This document shows positions 1 to 7,661 of a DNA stretch of 64,000 nt, in pieces. The stretch spans positions 189,987 to 253,986 of the forward strand of contig NZ_BAABWX010000003.1 in assembly GCF_040364665.1 (NCBI RefSeq), in the 5' to 3' direction. The notes beneath the pieces are model-generated. The model did not search any database. It was given only the letters and a program-made list of their open reading frames with translations, and was not told the DNA's origin. The position numbers were made by a program, and so were the translations under genes. Origin of the DNA: Cognatishimia sp. WU-CL00825 (lineage in GTDB: Bacteria; Pseudomonadota; Alphaproteobacteria; Rhodobacterales; Rhodobacteraceae). Each line of letters opens with the position of its first letter. Positions within the stretch are counted from its first letter, which is position 1.

Positions 1-59
1 GCATGGCGGAATATGTTGCGCCTTCATCCGGGGCGCTAGAGAAATGGCTTGCCACATAG
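1..59 (+). CDS. C-terminal end of an unidentified gene (partial)
   Basis: An open frame enters from the left edge and stops at TAG 57-59. The visible tail reads MAEYVAPSSGALEKWLAT, but the Met at base 3 may be internal. It converges on znuB with three bases between the two stop codons. Too little is visible to assign a family, and the frame could be chance. Confidence 0.3.
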   Translation, partial: MAEYVAPSSGALEKWLAT

Positions 60-62
60 GCG

Positions 63-854
63 CTATGCGGCTCTGAACCGGCCCAAAATCATCGCCATGG
101 CAAACAAGCCTGCTGCCACACAAACGATGCTTGGCCCGGCGGGCGTGTCGTAAAGGAAGCTGAGACGCAATCCTAATACAGCCGATATGCCCCCCAAAGC
201 AGCGGCGGCCACCGCCATGGATTCGGGCGTCTGGGCCAAGGGGCGCGCGGCGGCGGCCGGGATAATCAGCATTGCGACAATCAGCAAAACGCCGACAACT
301 TTGATGGCCACAGCCACCACCACCGCAAGACAGATCGTCAAGATCAGCTGTTCGCGGCGCGGATCGATGCCGCTGGCATAGGCCAAACCGTGATTGAGCG
401 TGGCTGTGAGCAAGGCCGACCAGCGATAGACCATCAAAGCCATAACCGCGACGGCCCCGATCCAGATCACCGCAAGGTCAGATTTACTGACAGCCAGAAT
501 ATCGCCAAACAAATAGGCCATCAGATCCAGGCGCACGCCTTGCAAAAAACTGACGGCCACAAGGCCAATAGCCAAGGCCGAATGCGCCATGACGCCGAGC
601 AAAGTGTCCATTGCATAGCCGCGCCCAGAGAGCGACGTGACTGTAAGCGCCATGATCAGCGCAACCGCCAATGCACCCGTAAAAACCGAAGTATTCAGAG
701 CCAAACTTAGCGCAATTCCAAGGATGGCCGCATGGCTTGTGGCGTCCCCAAAATAGGCCATGCGCCGCCAAACTACAAAGCAGCCAAGGGGGGCCGCAGC
801 TAGGGCCACGCCGATCCCTGCAAGGGTCGCGCGGATGAGGAAATCATCAAGCAT
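63..854 (-). CDS. znuB: Zinc ABC transporter permease ZnuB
   Basis: Inner-membrane permease that moves Zn2+ delivered by ZnuA into the cytoplasm, driven by ZnuC. The 263-aa protein is almost entirely hydrophobic helices, with the ABC-3 family pattern (FGDATSHAAILGIAL near the N-terminus, later VKVVGVLLIVAMLIIPAAAA). The frame is open further upstream, but the start chosen is ATG at 854 (MLDDFLIRATL), which overlaps the end of znuC by 8 bases and matches the usual family length. It is the last gene of zur-znuC-znuB. Control is expected from the Zur-box-like palindromes upstream of zur. Manganese or iron as substrate is less likely, given the neighbouring Zur-type regulator and His-rich ZnuA. 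Confidence 0.93.
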   Translation of the reverse strand: MLDDFLIRATLAGIGVALAAAPLGCFVVWRRMAYFGDATSHAAILGIALSLALNTSVFTGALAVALIMALTVTSLSGRGYAMDTLLGVMAHSALAIGLVAVSFLQGVRLDLMAYLFGDILAVSKSDLAVIWIGAVAVMALMVYRWSALLTATLNHGLAYASGIDPRREQLILTICLAVVVAVAIKVVGVLLIVAMLIIPAAAARPLAQTPESMAVAAAALGGISAVLGLRLSFLYDTPAGPSIVCVAAGLFAMAMILGRFRAA

Positions 855-1587
855 GGGTGCAGCCCTCGTGCGTGTCTTTTTCGTGGCTGTGGTCATGATC
901 GTGGCGGTACAGAGCCAAGGCCCCCTGTGTTCCAGAGCCAAAAAGTGCGCGATATTCAGGGGCTGAGGCCACGATATCGGGCGTGCCGTGACAACAGACA
1001 TGACCATTTAGGCAAACCACGCGATCAGAGGCGCTCATGACGACGTGGAGTTCGTGGCTGACCATCAAAACCGCCGCCCCAAGATCGCGGCGGATGTCTT
1101 CGATCAATCGATAGAGCGCGGCAGAGCCGGGTTGGTCAAGGCCGGTTGTCGGCTCGTCCAGGATCAGCAATTCGGGATCTTCCAGCAACGCGCGGGCCAG
1201 CAGCACCCGTTGGAATTGGCCACCCGACAGGGCAAACATTTGTCTGGTCTGCAAATCATCCGCGCCAACCCGTTTCAGCGCCTGATCGATGGCCGCTTTG
1301 TTGCGCCGTTTTGGCAGGCTGAGGAAACGATTGACGGTGATCGGCAGGGTTGGATCAATGTGCAGCTTTTGTGGCACATAGCCAATGCGCAGTTTCGGCT
1401 TTTGCGTCACTGACCCGCTGGCGGGTTTCAACGCCCCAATAAGGGCACGCAGCAAGGTTGATTTGCCAGAGCCGTTGGGACCAACAATAGTGACAATTTC
1501 ACCTTGGTTGATGGAAAAATCGACGTTGCGAATGGCGACGTGACCACCCATTTGCACGGTGAGATTCTGCGTTGAAACCAAACTCAT
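847..1587 (-). CDS. znuC: Zinc ABC transporter ATP-binding protein ZnuC
   Basis: Cytoplasmic ATPase that powers zinc import through ZnuB. The 246-aa protein has a Walker A (GPNGSGKSTLL), the ABC signature (ALSGGQFQRVLLARAL), a Walker B (LLILDEPTTGLD) and the switch His (VSHELH). The C-terminus is His-rich (YRHDHDHSHEKDTHEGCTHA), common in zinc-handling proteins. The start is ATG 1587 (MSLVSTQNL), which shares one base with the zur stop (TAATG), so the genes are probably translationally coupled. A longer frame to 1614 exists but would run back into zur. Confidence 0.94.
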   Translation of the reverse strand: MSLVSTQNLTVQMGGHVAIRNVDFSINQGEIVTIVGPNGSGKSTLLRALIGALKPASGSVTQKPKLRIGYVPQKLHIDPTLPITVNRFLSLPKRRNKAAIDQALKRVGADDLQTRQMFALSGGQFQRVLLARALLEDPELLILDEPTTGLDQPGSAALYRLIEDIRRDLGAAVLMVSHELHVVMSASDRVVCLNGHVCCHGTPDIVASAPEYRALFGSGTQGALALYRHDHDHSHEKDTHEGCTHA

Positions 1588-2060
1588 TATTCGGCGGCCT
1601 GACAATTTGGGCAAAGCCCTTCGGCTTCGATCACGGTGGCCTCTATGGCAAATCCAAGATCACCGGCGGCCTGCCTGAGACCCGTGGCCGGTTGGCTTTG
1701 GGTTTCGACCACTTTGGAACAGGAGCGGCAGATCATAAAGGCCGGGGCATGGTCTGCGCCGGGGTGGGCGCAGGCGATATAGGCGTTTAGTTTTTCAACC
1801 TTGTGCACAAAGCCATTGCTGACCAGAAAATCAAGCGCGCGATAGACCACCGGCGGCTGTTTCCCCAATCCTTCGACCGCCAGAATGGGCAGGATATCAT
1901 AGGCCCCCATGGCGCGATGTTCGCCCAGCAATATCTCTAGGACACGGCGGCGCACCGGCGTGAATTGCAGGTTCTGAGCAGCGCATTGGGCTTCGGCCAC
2001 AACAATTGCGTCTGTGACACAGGCCTTGTGATCATGTGGTTGGAAACCATGCGCTGTCAT
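1587..2060 (-). CDS. zur: Fur-family zinc uptake regulator Zur
   Basis: Zinc-responsive repressor of 157 aa. The N-terminal half is a winged helix (FTPVRRRVLEILLGEHRAMG, then PPVVYRALDFLVSNGFVHKV). The C-terminal half has the metal-site residues of the family: ACAHPGADHAPAFMICRSCSKVVE and a final CPNCQ, giving two CxxC pairs for structural zinc. It is first in the operon with znuC and znuB, which fits Zur rather than Fur or PerR. Palindromes in the 85-base gap to znuA are its probable operators, so it should repress its own operon and znuA when zinc is plentiful. Confidence 0.93.
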   Translation of the reverse strand: MTAHGFQPHDHKACVTDAIVVAEAQCAAQNLQFTPVRRRVLEILLGEHRAMGAYDILPILAVEGLGKQPPVVYRALDFLVSNGFVHKVEKLNAYIACAHPGADHAPAFMICRSCSKVVETQSQPATGLRQAAGDLGFAIEATVIEAEGLCPNCQAAE

Positions 2061-2083
2061 AACTACCTCTCAGGTTTGGGGTT

Positions 2084-2101
2084 GATATAGTATAACATAT
2101 C
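2084..2101. promoter_or_regulatory. Zur-box-like palindrome 1 (zur side)
   Basis: GATATAGTATAACATATC is an 18-bp imperfect palindrome with 14 of 18 positions self-complementary, 24 bases upstream of the zur start. AT-rich boxes with a TGTTATA core upstream of znu genes are typical Zur operators in alphaproteobacteria. Binding is inferred. Confidence 0.7.
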
Positions 2102-2118
2102 CTCTAAGTGCAAGCCCG

Positions 2119-2135
2119 ATGTTATACTATTACAT
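2119..2135. promoter_or_regulatory. Zur-box-like palindrome 2 (znuA side)
   Basis: ATGTTATACTATTACAT is a 17-bp imperfect palindrome (14 of 17 positions symmetric, counting the centre as a mismatch). It shares the core TGTTATACTAT with the complement of box 1 and ends 10 bases before the chosen znuA start, so a bound repressor would cover the znuA initiation region. Confidence 0.7.
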
Positions 2136-2145
2136 GGAAATTGAC

Positions 2146-3174
2146 ATGTTGAAAAAGATATTTGTTGGCCTTGCTGTGACAGCAGGTTCAGCCCAGGCCG
2201 AAGCCCCAAAGGTTGTGACCGATATTGCGCCGGTTCATTCGCTTGTCGCACGCGTGATGCAGGGCGTTACAGAGCCTTCTTTGATTATGCCAGCGGGGTC
2301 TTCGCCACATAATTACGCGATGCGCCCATCAGAAGCGCGGGCCTTGCAACAGGCGGAAGTGGTGTTTTGGGTGGGCGAAGATTTGACCCCATGGCTGGAG
2401 CGCAGCGTCGACACATTGGCAAGCGATGCGATGTCCGTTGAGCTACTGCATGTCGAAGGTGGCCTGTTGTTGCCCATGCGTGAAAACGCTGTGTTTGCAC
2501 AACATGAAGACCACGAGGAAGACGGTGATCACCACGCCGAAGGTCATGATGACCATGATGACCATGATGACCATGATGACCATGATGACCATGATGACCA
2601 TGATGACGCGCACACAGATCAGGGCAATGACAAACATCATGACGAACACGGTCACGCGCATGATGGCAATGACCCGCATGTCTGGCTGTCTCCGGAAAAT
2701 GCCAAGCTGTGGCTGGGCGTGATCGCGGAAACTCTGTCAGAAATCGACTCTAACAATGCGGAATTGTACAGTGTGAATGCCGCAGCAGCTGTGTCTGAAT
2801 TGGACGATTTGGTGGATCGCATGCGCGGCGACCTAGCGCCTTATGCAGAAACGCCCTTTGTGGTTTTTCATGATGCCTATCAATATTTCGAGGCCAGCAT
2901 TGGCCTTCAGGCGCGGGGTGCTTTGCAATTGTCTGATGCTTCGACACCCAGTGCCGCACGCCTGCATGATATTCAGGAAGAGATTGCGGAGCAGGGCATT
3001 CAATGTGTTTTCGCAGAGCCACAATTCAATGACGCCATCGTGCATTCTGTGGCACCTGACGGCGTGAAAATTGGCCTGCTTGATCCATTGGGTGTGGAGC
3101 TGGGCACCGGTCCTTCGTTGTACCCAAATCTGTTGAACGCGATGGCAAAATCTTTTGAAAAGTGTCTAAAATAG
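2146..3174 (+). CDS. znuA: Periplasmic zinc-binding protein ZnuA
   Basis: Solute-binding protein that captures Zn2+ in the periplasm and passes it to ZnuB. The 342-aa protein starts with a short Sec signal (MLKKIFVGLAVTAGSAQA) and has the cluster A-I signatures PVHSLVARVM, SSPHNYAMRPSEA, NDPHVWLSPENA and a late FAEPQF. A long His/Asp loop lies near residues 120-180 and includes a DHD repeat track. ATG 2146 was chosen because it begins directly with the signal peptide. An in-frame ATG at 2134 overlaps the Zur-like box. Divergent from zur-znuC-znuB. Confidence 0.93.
   Translation: MLKKIFVGLAVTAGSAQAEAPKVVTDIAPVHSLVARVMQGVTEPSLIMPAGSSPHNYAMRPSEARALQQAEVVFWVGEDLTPWLERSVDTLASDAMSVELLHVEGGLLLPMRENAVFAQHEDHEEDGDHHAEGHDDHDDHDDHDDHDDHDDHDDAHTDQGNDKHHDEHGHAHDGNDPHVWLSPENAKLWLGVIAETLSEIDSNNAELYSVNAAAAVSELDDLVDRMRGDLAPYAETPFVVFHDAYQYFEASIGLQARGALQLSDASTPSAARLHDIQEEIAEQGIQCVFAEPQFNDAIVHSVAPDGVKIGLLDPLGVELGTGPSLYPNLLNAMAKSFEKCLK
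2545..2604 (+). repeat. 9-bp tandem repeat coding the ZnuA His/Asp loop
   Basis: The unit GACCATGAT (Asp-His-Asp) occurs six times without a mismatch at 2551-2604, preceded by a partial copy CATGAT at 2545. Each unit adds three residues to the metal-binding loop without changing frame, so copy number could vary by slippage with no loss of function. Confidence 0.95.
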
Positions 3175-3210
3175 ACTCTGTTTCTGGCTGACACTGACCA
3201 TAGAAATTTC

Positions 3211-3236
3211 AAAGGGGCGCTGTATTGCGCCCTTTT
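3211..3236 (+). terminator. Rho-independent terminator after znuA
   Basis: AAAGGGGCGC (3211-3220) pairs with GCGCCCTTT (3227-3235) around a short loop, with one bulged G and a short T run. It lies 37 bases after the znuA stop. It supports starting the next gene downstream of it. Confidence 0.7.
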
Positions 3237-3275
3237 GCGTGTTATGCGTGGGAAAACAAACAGGCAGAGCGTGCA

Positions 3276-4328
3276 GTGCGGATTCTATGTGTGACCACCG
3301 TCAGGGACGAAGGCCCCTATTTGCTGGAATGGATCGCCCACCATCGGGCGGCGGGGGTGACGGATTTTCTGATCTATTCCAACGACTGCGATGACGGCAC
3401 CCATGAGATGCTGAAGATCCTGCAAATGGCGGGCATCGTGCGCCATGTGCCTCAGGAAAAAGTTGATGGGCAATCAGTACAGTGGCAAGCGTTGAAGGCG
3501 GCGTGGAAGCACCCGCTGCGGCAAAGGGCTGATTGGATCTTGGTCGCGGACGTCGATGAGTTTGTGAATATCAAAGTCGGCGACCACACATTTGCCGATC
3601 TGATTGGTGCGGTTTCGCCCGAGGCTGATGCGGTTGTCATGCAATGGCGCTTGTTTGGCAGCGCGGGCGTGGTTGATCTGACTGACGCGCCGGTGACCGC
3701 GCAATTCTCTAAAGCGATCCCGGCAAACCAGAGTTACCCCATTGCTGCGAGCCTGTGTAAGACCCTGTTTAAGCCCAATGGACCGTTTAACATGTTTGGC
3801 GTGCATCGCCCCAAACAAAAGGATTTGGCCAAAGCGCGGCGCCCAATTATGGTCGATGGATCGGGTCTGTTTCTGCCAGAAGCCTTTGCAACCACACCGG
3901 CGCGCATTTCGATGTATGGGCTGCCGCCAGGTCGCGATTTGGTGGAGATGAACCATTATGCGGTGCGGTCAGCGAGTGCCTTTCTGCTGAAGCGCGCACG
4001 GGGATTGCCAAACCGCAAGAAAGACATTGGCTTGAACTATTGGGTTGAGCGCAATTTCAACACCGAAACCGACGTTTCTGTTGCGGCGATGCGCCCGGCG
4101 ACGCAGGCGATGTTTGACAAGATGCTAGACCTGCCGGGCTTGCGCAAATTGCATCAAGATGCGCTGGCTTGGCACAAAGCCCAATTTGCCGCGTTGATCA
4201 GGGAACCAGTCAACCAGAAATTGATGACCCAGATAATAACTGCCGGTAGCAGCGCAGTTGTGCCCAAAGATTTGCAGAAACGGCTTTTGACGTGGTATCA
4301 CGAAGCCAACACGAGCAACGAAAATTAA
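3276..4328 (+). CDS. Glycosyltransferase, GT2/GT92-like (Glyco_tranf_2_4 type)
   Basis: Predicted soluble glycosyltransferase of 350 aa acting on a surface or exported glycan; donor and acceptor are unknown. Family marks are TTVRDEGPYLLEWIAHHRA at the N-terminus, NDCDDGT, the metal-binding DxD-like ADVDEFVNI, and a C-terminal MNHYAVRSASAFLLKRARG. The open frame extends to a TTG at 3225, but that lies in the znuA terminator hairpin. GTG 3276 is preferred: it begins directly with the fold's first strand (VRILCVTTV) and has AGGCAG 8 bases upstream. It is the first of four co-directional genes and resembles the C-terminal half of the next protein, suggesting duplication. Confidence 0.8.
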   Translation: MRILCVTTVRDEGPYLLEWIAHHRAAGVTDFLIYSNDCDDGTHEMLKILQMAGIVRHVPQEKVDGQSVQWQALKAAWKHPLRQRADWILVADVDEFVNIKVGDHTFADLIGAVSPEADAVVMQWRLFGSAGVVDLTDAPVTAQFSKAIPANQSYPIAASLCKTLFKPNGPFNMFGVHRPKQKDLAKARRPIMVDGSGLFLPEAFATTPARISMYGLPPGRDLVEMNHYAVRSASAFLLKRARGLPNRKKDIGLNYWVERNFNTETDVSVAAMRPATQAMFDKMLDLPGLRKLHQDALAWHKAQFAALIREPVNQKLMTQIITAGSSAVVPKDLQKRLLTWYHEANTSNEN

Positions 4329-4362
4329 AGCCCTATAAAGGGCGCAACAGGTACATAGGCAC

Positions 4363-6591
4363 ATGCAGGTCGCCTTTCATCACATGACACTTGCGCATCA
4401 GCGTTTGGGCGATGCCGTGGTTTTAGACGCGGTGTCAGATGGTCAGGCGGCACATCTGTTTTTTGCGGCTGGCACGGACAAAGGCCAGATCACACCGGGG
4501 CGCGGCGTTGCTTTTGACACTGTAAAATCGGTTGGCGAGGCTGCGATCATAAAAATGCCTAGCTGCCAGACAGCCCGCATTCGCGTTGCTGGCAGCGGCT
4601 ATTCAGTTCTGTTTTCGCAGCCTCAGCTGGGTTGGTTGGCGGGCCAGAATGTTGGTTTGGCCATTCGCAATGGGCAATCCGCTGAAATCACTTTGGAGTG
4701 GTTGTCCTGGCATGTCAGCCAACAGGGCATGCAGGCGGCCCTGATTGTAGACCGTGCCAAATCGGGCGAGAACAGAGACTATATTGAGGCTCTGAAGCAG
4801 GGATGTCAGGCCATATCTGGGCTGCGCACACTGCTGGTTGTGCAGTTTGACACCCCCCTTGGCGCAGCTGACACGCCCGCCGAACAGCACGCCTTTTGTG
4901 CGCCGGATGCGCCAGGCAAAGACCGCATGGAAATACCGCCGCCGGATGCTTGGCGGGCACCATTGGGGCAATTGAATGTGTTTGAGCTGCTGCGCGCGCG
5001 GTTTCTGCAAAAGTCCCGCGCGGTGGCGCAGCTGGATATCAGTGATCTGGTGATCCAAGATCGGTCAGTGTTTGATCAGGCCACGGAGACCCGCGATGGA
5101 GTTGTGACCCTGCTTGGCACGCATTGTTACCCGTGGCGCGTGCGCGACAATGATACCTGTCATTTTGCCGATCACATCTGTTGTCAGTTTGATGCACAAA
5201 ACCCGCGGCTGCGTTGGTGTGTGGCCCCCGGCAAGACTGGTCCTGATTGCACATGGCGATTTGTACGCATCACCGGGTTGCGGGGCACCGACGCACCACA
5301 GGCGAAATTCATGCGCTTTATGGGGCTGCGGCATCCAGTGGACTCTGTGTCCAAAATCGTGCCCAAGACCTCGCTGATTGAAGATCCTGAATTGCTGGAT
5401 CTGGCGCGCAAGCATTTCAATCATAAGCCGGTGCGCATGCCGCAGCTTAAGGCCCCTAAGGTTGATCCAAGCAAAAATTCGGTCACCATCATCACCACGA
5501 TGAAAAACGAGGGGCCGTTTATTTTGGAATGGATTGCCTATCATCGAGCGATTGGCGTCGATAATTTCATGGTTTTCACCAATGATTGCACCGATGGCAC
5601 GGATGATTTTCATGATCTGTTGCAGGCCAAGGGCCTTGTGCAGCATCGCGACAACCCGTTTCAAAACACCGGCCTAAAGCCGCAGCACGCCGCTTTGCAG
5701 GCTGGTGAAAAAGAAGACATTATCAAGAATGCAGATTGGGTGATCTGTATGGACGTGGATGAATTCATCAACATCAAGACCGGCGACGGCACGCTTGGGG
5801 CGCTGTTTGAAGCGGTGGGCAACGCGAATATGATTTCGCTGACCTGGCGGCTGTTTGGCAATTCTGACATTCATGAATTTCGCGACCAGCCGATTATTGG
5901 TGACTATGTTAACTGCGCCCCCGAAATGACTCGCAAGCCGCATCAGGCCTGGGGGTTTAAGACCCTGTTCCGCAATATTGGGCTGTTTAAAAAGCTGGGT
6001 GTGCATCGGCCCAAGGGGCTGAACCCGCAATTGTGGGAACACATCAATTGGGTGAACGGTTCTGGTAAACCAATGCCCAAAGAGTTTTTCCGCAATGCTT
6101 GGCGGTCAACCCAAGACACAGTGGGTTATGATCTGGTGACATTAAATCACTATGCGGTGCGCTCTGCGGAAAGCTTTTTGGTGAAACGCGATCGCGGCCG
6201 GGTGAACCATGTGGACCGCGATCAGGGCCTGGCCTATTGGTTCCGCATGAACCACAACGTGGCCAAAGACCATTCGATACAACGCATGTTACCTGCCCTG
6301 CGCGCCGAAATGGATAGGTTGCTGGCTGACCCAGAAATTGCCGCGATGCATGCACGCTGTGTTGCAGCGCATCGCGAAAAGATCGACGCGCTGAAAGCCA
6401 CCGAAAACTATGCAAAGTTTTACAAGGATCTGACGAGCGAACGCATGCAGCGACTGTCAAAACTGCTGCCGCATTTTGGGGCCAATGTGTTTTTGGCGGG
6501 CCCGGATGTGGTGCCAGATGACGTGGCGCTGCAAGATCATGCGCCGAACTATTTCTTTACCGTTGAACGACAGGATGAAACCGCGCATTAG
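4363..6591 (+). CDS. Two-part glycosyltransferase with unknown N-terminal domain
   Basis: 742-aa protein. Residues about 370-650 are a glycosyltransferase of the same type as the previous gene: TIITTMKNEGPFILEWIAYH, NDCTDGTDDF, CMDVDEFINI and LNHYAVRSAESFLVKRDRG. Residues 1 to about 340 do not match a family I recognise. They contain several predicted strands and a segment (VTLLGTHCYPWRVRDNDTC, then HICCQFDA) that could be a carbohydrate-binding or second sugar-handling domain. The start ATG 4363 is 34 bases after the previous stop. Context suggests glycan decoration; the substrate is unknown. Confidence 0.75.
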   Translation: MQVAFHHMTLAHQRLGDAVVLDAVSDGQAAHLFFAAGTDKGQITPGRGVAFDTVKSVGEAAIIKMPSCQTARIRVAGSGYSVLFSQPQLGWLAGQNVGLAIRNGQSAEITLEWLSWHVSQQGMQAALIVDRAKSGENRDYIEALKQGCQAISGLRTLLVVQFDTPLGAADTPAEQHAFCAPDAPGKDRMEIPPPDAWRAPLGQLNVFELLRARFLQKSRAVAQLDISDLVIQDRSVFDQATETRDGVVTLLGTHCYPWRVRDNDTCHFADHICCQFDAQNPRLRWCVAPGKTGPDCTWRFVRITGLRGTDAPQAKFMRFMGLRHPVDSVSKIVPKTSLIEDPELLDLARKHFNHKPVRMPQLKAPKVDPSKNSVTIITTMKNEGPFILEWIAYHRAIGVDNFMVFTNDCTDGTDDFHDLLQAKGLVQHRDNPFQNTGLKPQHAALQAGEKEDIIKNADWVICMDVDEFINIKTGDGTLGALFEAVGNANMISLTWRLFGNSDIHEFRDQPIIGDYVNCAPEMTRKPHQAWGFKTLFRNIGLFKKLGVHRPKGLNPQLWEHINWVNGSGKPMPKEFFRNAWRSTQDTVGYDLVTLNHYAVRSAESFLVKRDRGRVNHVDRDQGLAYWFRMNHNVAKDHSIQRMLPALRAEMDRLLADPEIAAMHARCVAAHREKIDALKATENYAKFYKDLTSERMQRLSKLLPHFGANVFLAGPDVVPDDVALQDHAPNYFFTVERQDETAH

Positions 6592-6662
6592 GCACGATTG
6601 CGCAAAGACAAACAGAAACAGTGCCTATAGACTGTTTCCAAAACAGGGACAAAGAACAGAGC

Positions 6663-7661
6663 ATGGCGGCACTACCAGAGATCGCAAGCCTTTGGATCGG
6701 CGGCAATTTGTCGTGGCTGGAACAACTGTGCCTAAAGTCATTTGCGGATGCGGGGCATCACATCACCCTGTACAGTTATGAGCCCATAGACAACCTGCCC
6801 AAAGGGGTACACGCCGGGGACGCCGCAGTGATTTTTCCAGCCGAGCCGATGTATCGGCATGCGGTCACGGGCAGCCCAGCGATTCATGCGGATTTTTGGC
6901 GTATGCGGCTATTGCAAACCACAGATAAGCTGTGGGTGGATGCTGATGTGTTGTGTTACCGCGCGTTTGATTACGACCAAGAACATGTGTTTGGCTGGGA
7001 AAAGAAAAACCTTGTGTGTAATGCGGTTTTGGGCCTTCCCAAGGACAGTCCCGCTTTGGCAAATATGATGGCCTTTTTTGAGGATCCCTATGCCATTGGT
7101 CCCTGGTTAAAAGACCACCAGCAAGCCGAGTTGAGGGCCGAACGCGACGCCGGTCATCCCGTGCATATGACCCAGCAAGACTGGGGCTTTACCGGGCCCA
7201 AAGCGGTGTCTTGGTTTTTAAAGCAAAGCGATGAAATCAAACATGCGCAGGATGTCGAAGCGTTTTACGCCAAGAGCTTTAAAGACAGAAACCACTTTAT
7301 TCTGAGCCGCCACAATCCCGAGGATTATTTCACCCAAAGCACGCGGGGCGTGCATTTGTGGGCGCGCCGCCTAAAGCCGCGGCTGCGCGATGACGAAAAT
7401 AACAAACCGCGGCGCGGGTCGTTTTTGCACCGGATGCTGGACAAGCACGACATTCGCCCAGCCGATGCGCCGATTCCTCCAAAACAGATGAAATTCTTTG
7501 GCTCTGCCCAAGACCCAAGGTTTCGGGCGATGCTGGCAGTAGAGGCCTTGAAAAATGACGAGCCGGTGGCACAGCTGGCAAAAAACAATGGCGTCAGCCC
7601 TGCACAAATTCGCGAGTGGCGCTCTCAACTGGTCTCTAATGCGGTGAAGTTGTTTCAATGA
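6663..7661 (+). CDS. Glycosyltransferase (GT32-like) with transposase-type HTH tail
   Basis: 332-aa protein. The N-terminal part has a sugar-transferase pattern (SLWIGGNLSWLEQLCLKSF, FWRMRLLQTTDKLWVDADV with a DxD, MTQQDWGFTGPKAV) like small GT32/capsular transferases. The last ~48 residues are unlike that fold and closely resemble the N-terminal helix-turn-helix of IS3-type OrfA transposases: RFRAMLAVEALKNDEPVAQL followed by AKNNGVSPAQIREWRSQL. ATG 6663 (MAALPEIA) is preferred to an upstream in-frame start because the domain begins there. The stop overlaps the next gene (ATGA). The role of the tail is unknown. Confidence 0.7.
   Translation: MAALPEIASLWIGGNLSWLEQLCLKSFADAGHHITLYSYEPIDNLPKGVHAGDAAVIFPAEPMYRHAVTGSPAIHADFWRMRLLQTTDKLWVDADVLCYRAFDYDQEHVFGWEKKNLVCNAVLGLPKDSPALANMMAFFEDPYAIGPWLKDHQQAELRAERDAGHPVHMTQQDWGFTGPKAVSWFLKQSDEIKHAQDVEAFYAKSFKDRNHFILSRHNPEDYFTQSTRGVHLWARRLKPRLRDDENNKPRRGSFLHRMLDKHDIRPADAPIPPKQMKFFGSAQDPRFRAMLAVEALKNDEPVAQLAKNNGVSPAQIREWRSQLVSNAVKLFQ

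Noticed and set aside
2551..2604. Short tandem repeats resembling a CRISPR-like array
   Set aside because: The units are 9 bp without spacers and in frame within znuA; they encode DHD repeats.
3225..3275. Upstream TTG extension of the first glycosyltransferase
   Set aside because: It lies inside the znuA terminator hairpin and adds residues unlike the family.
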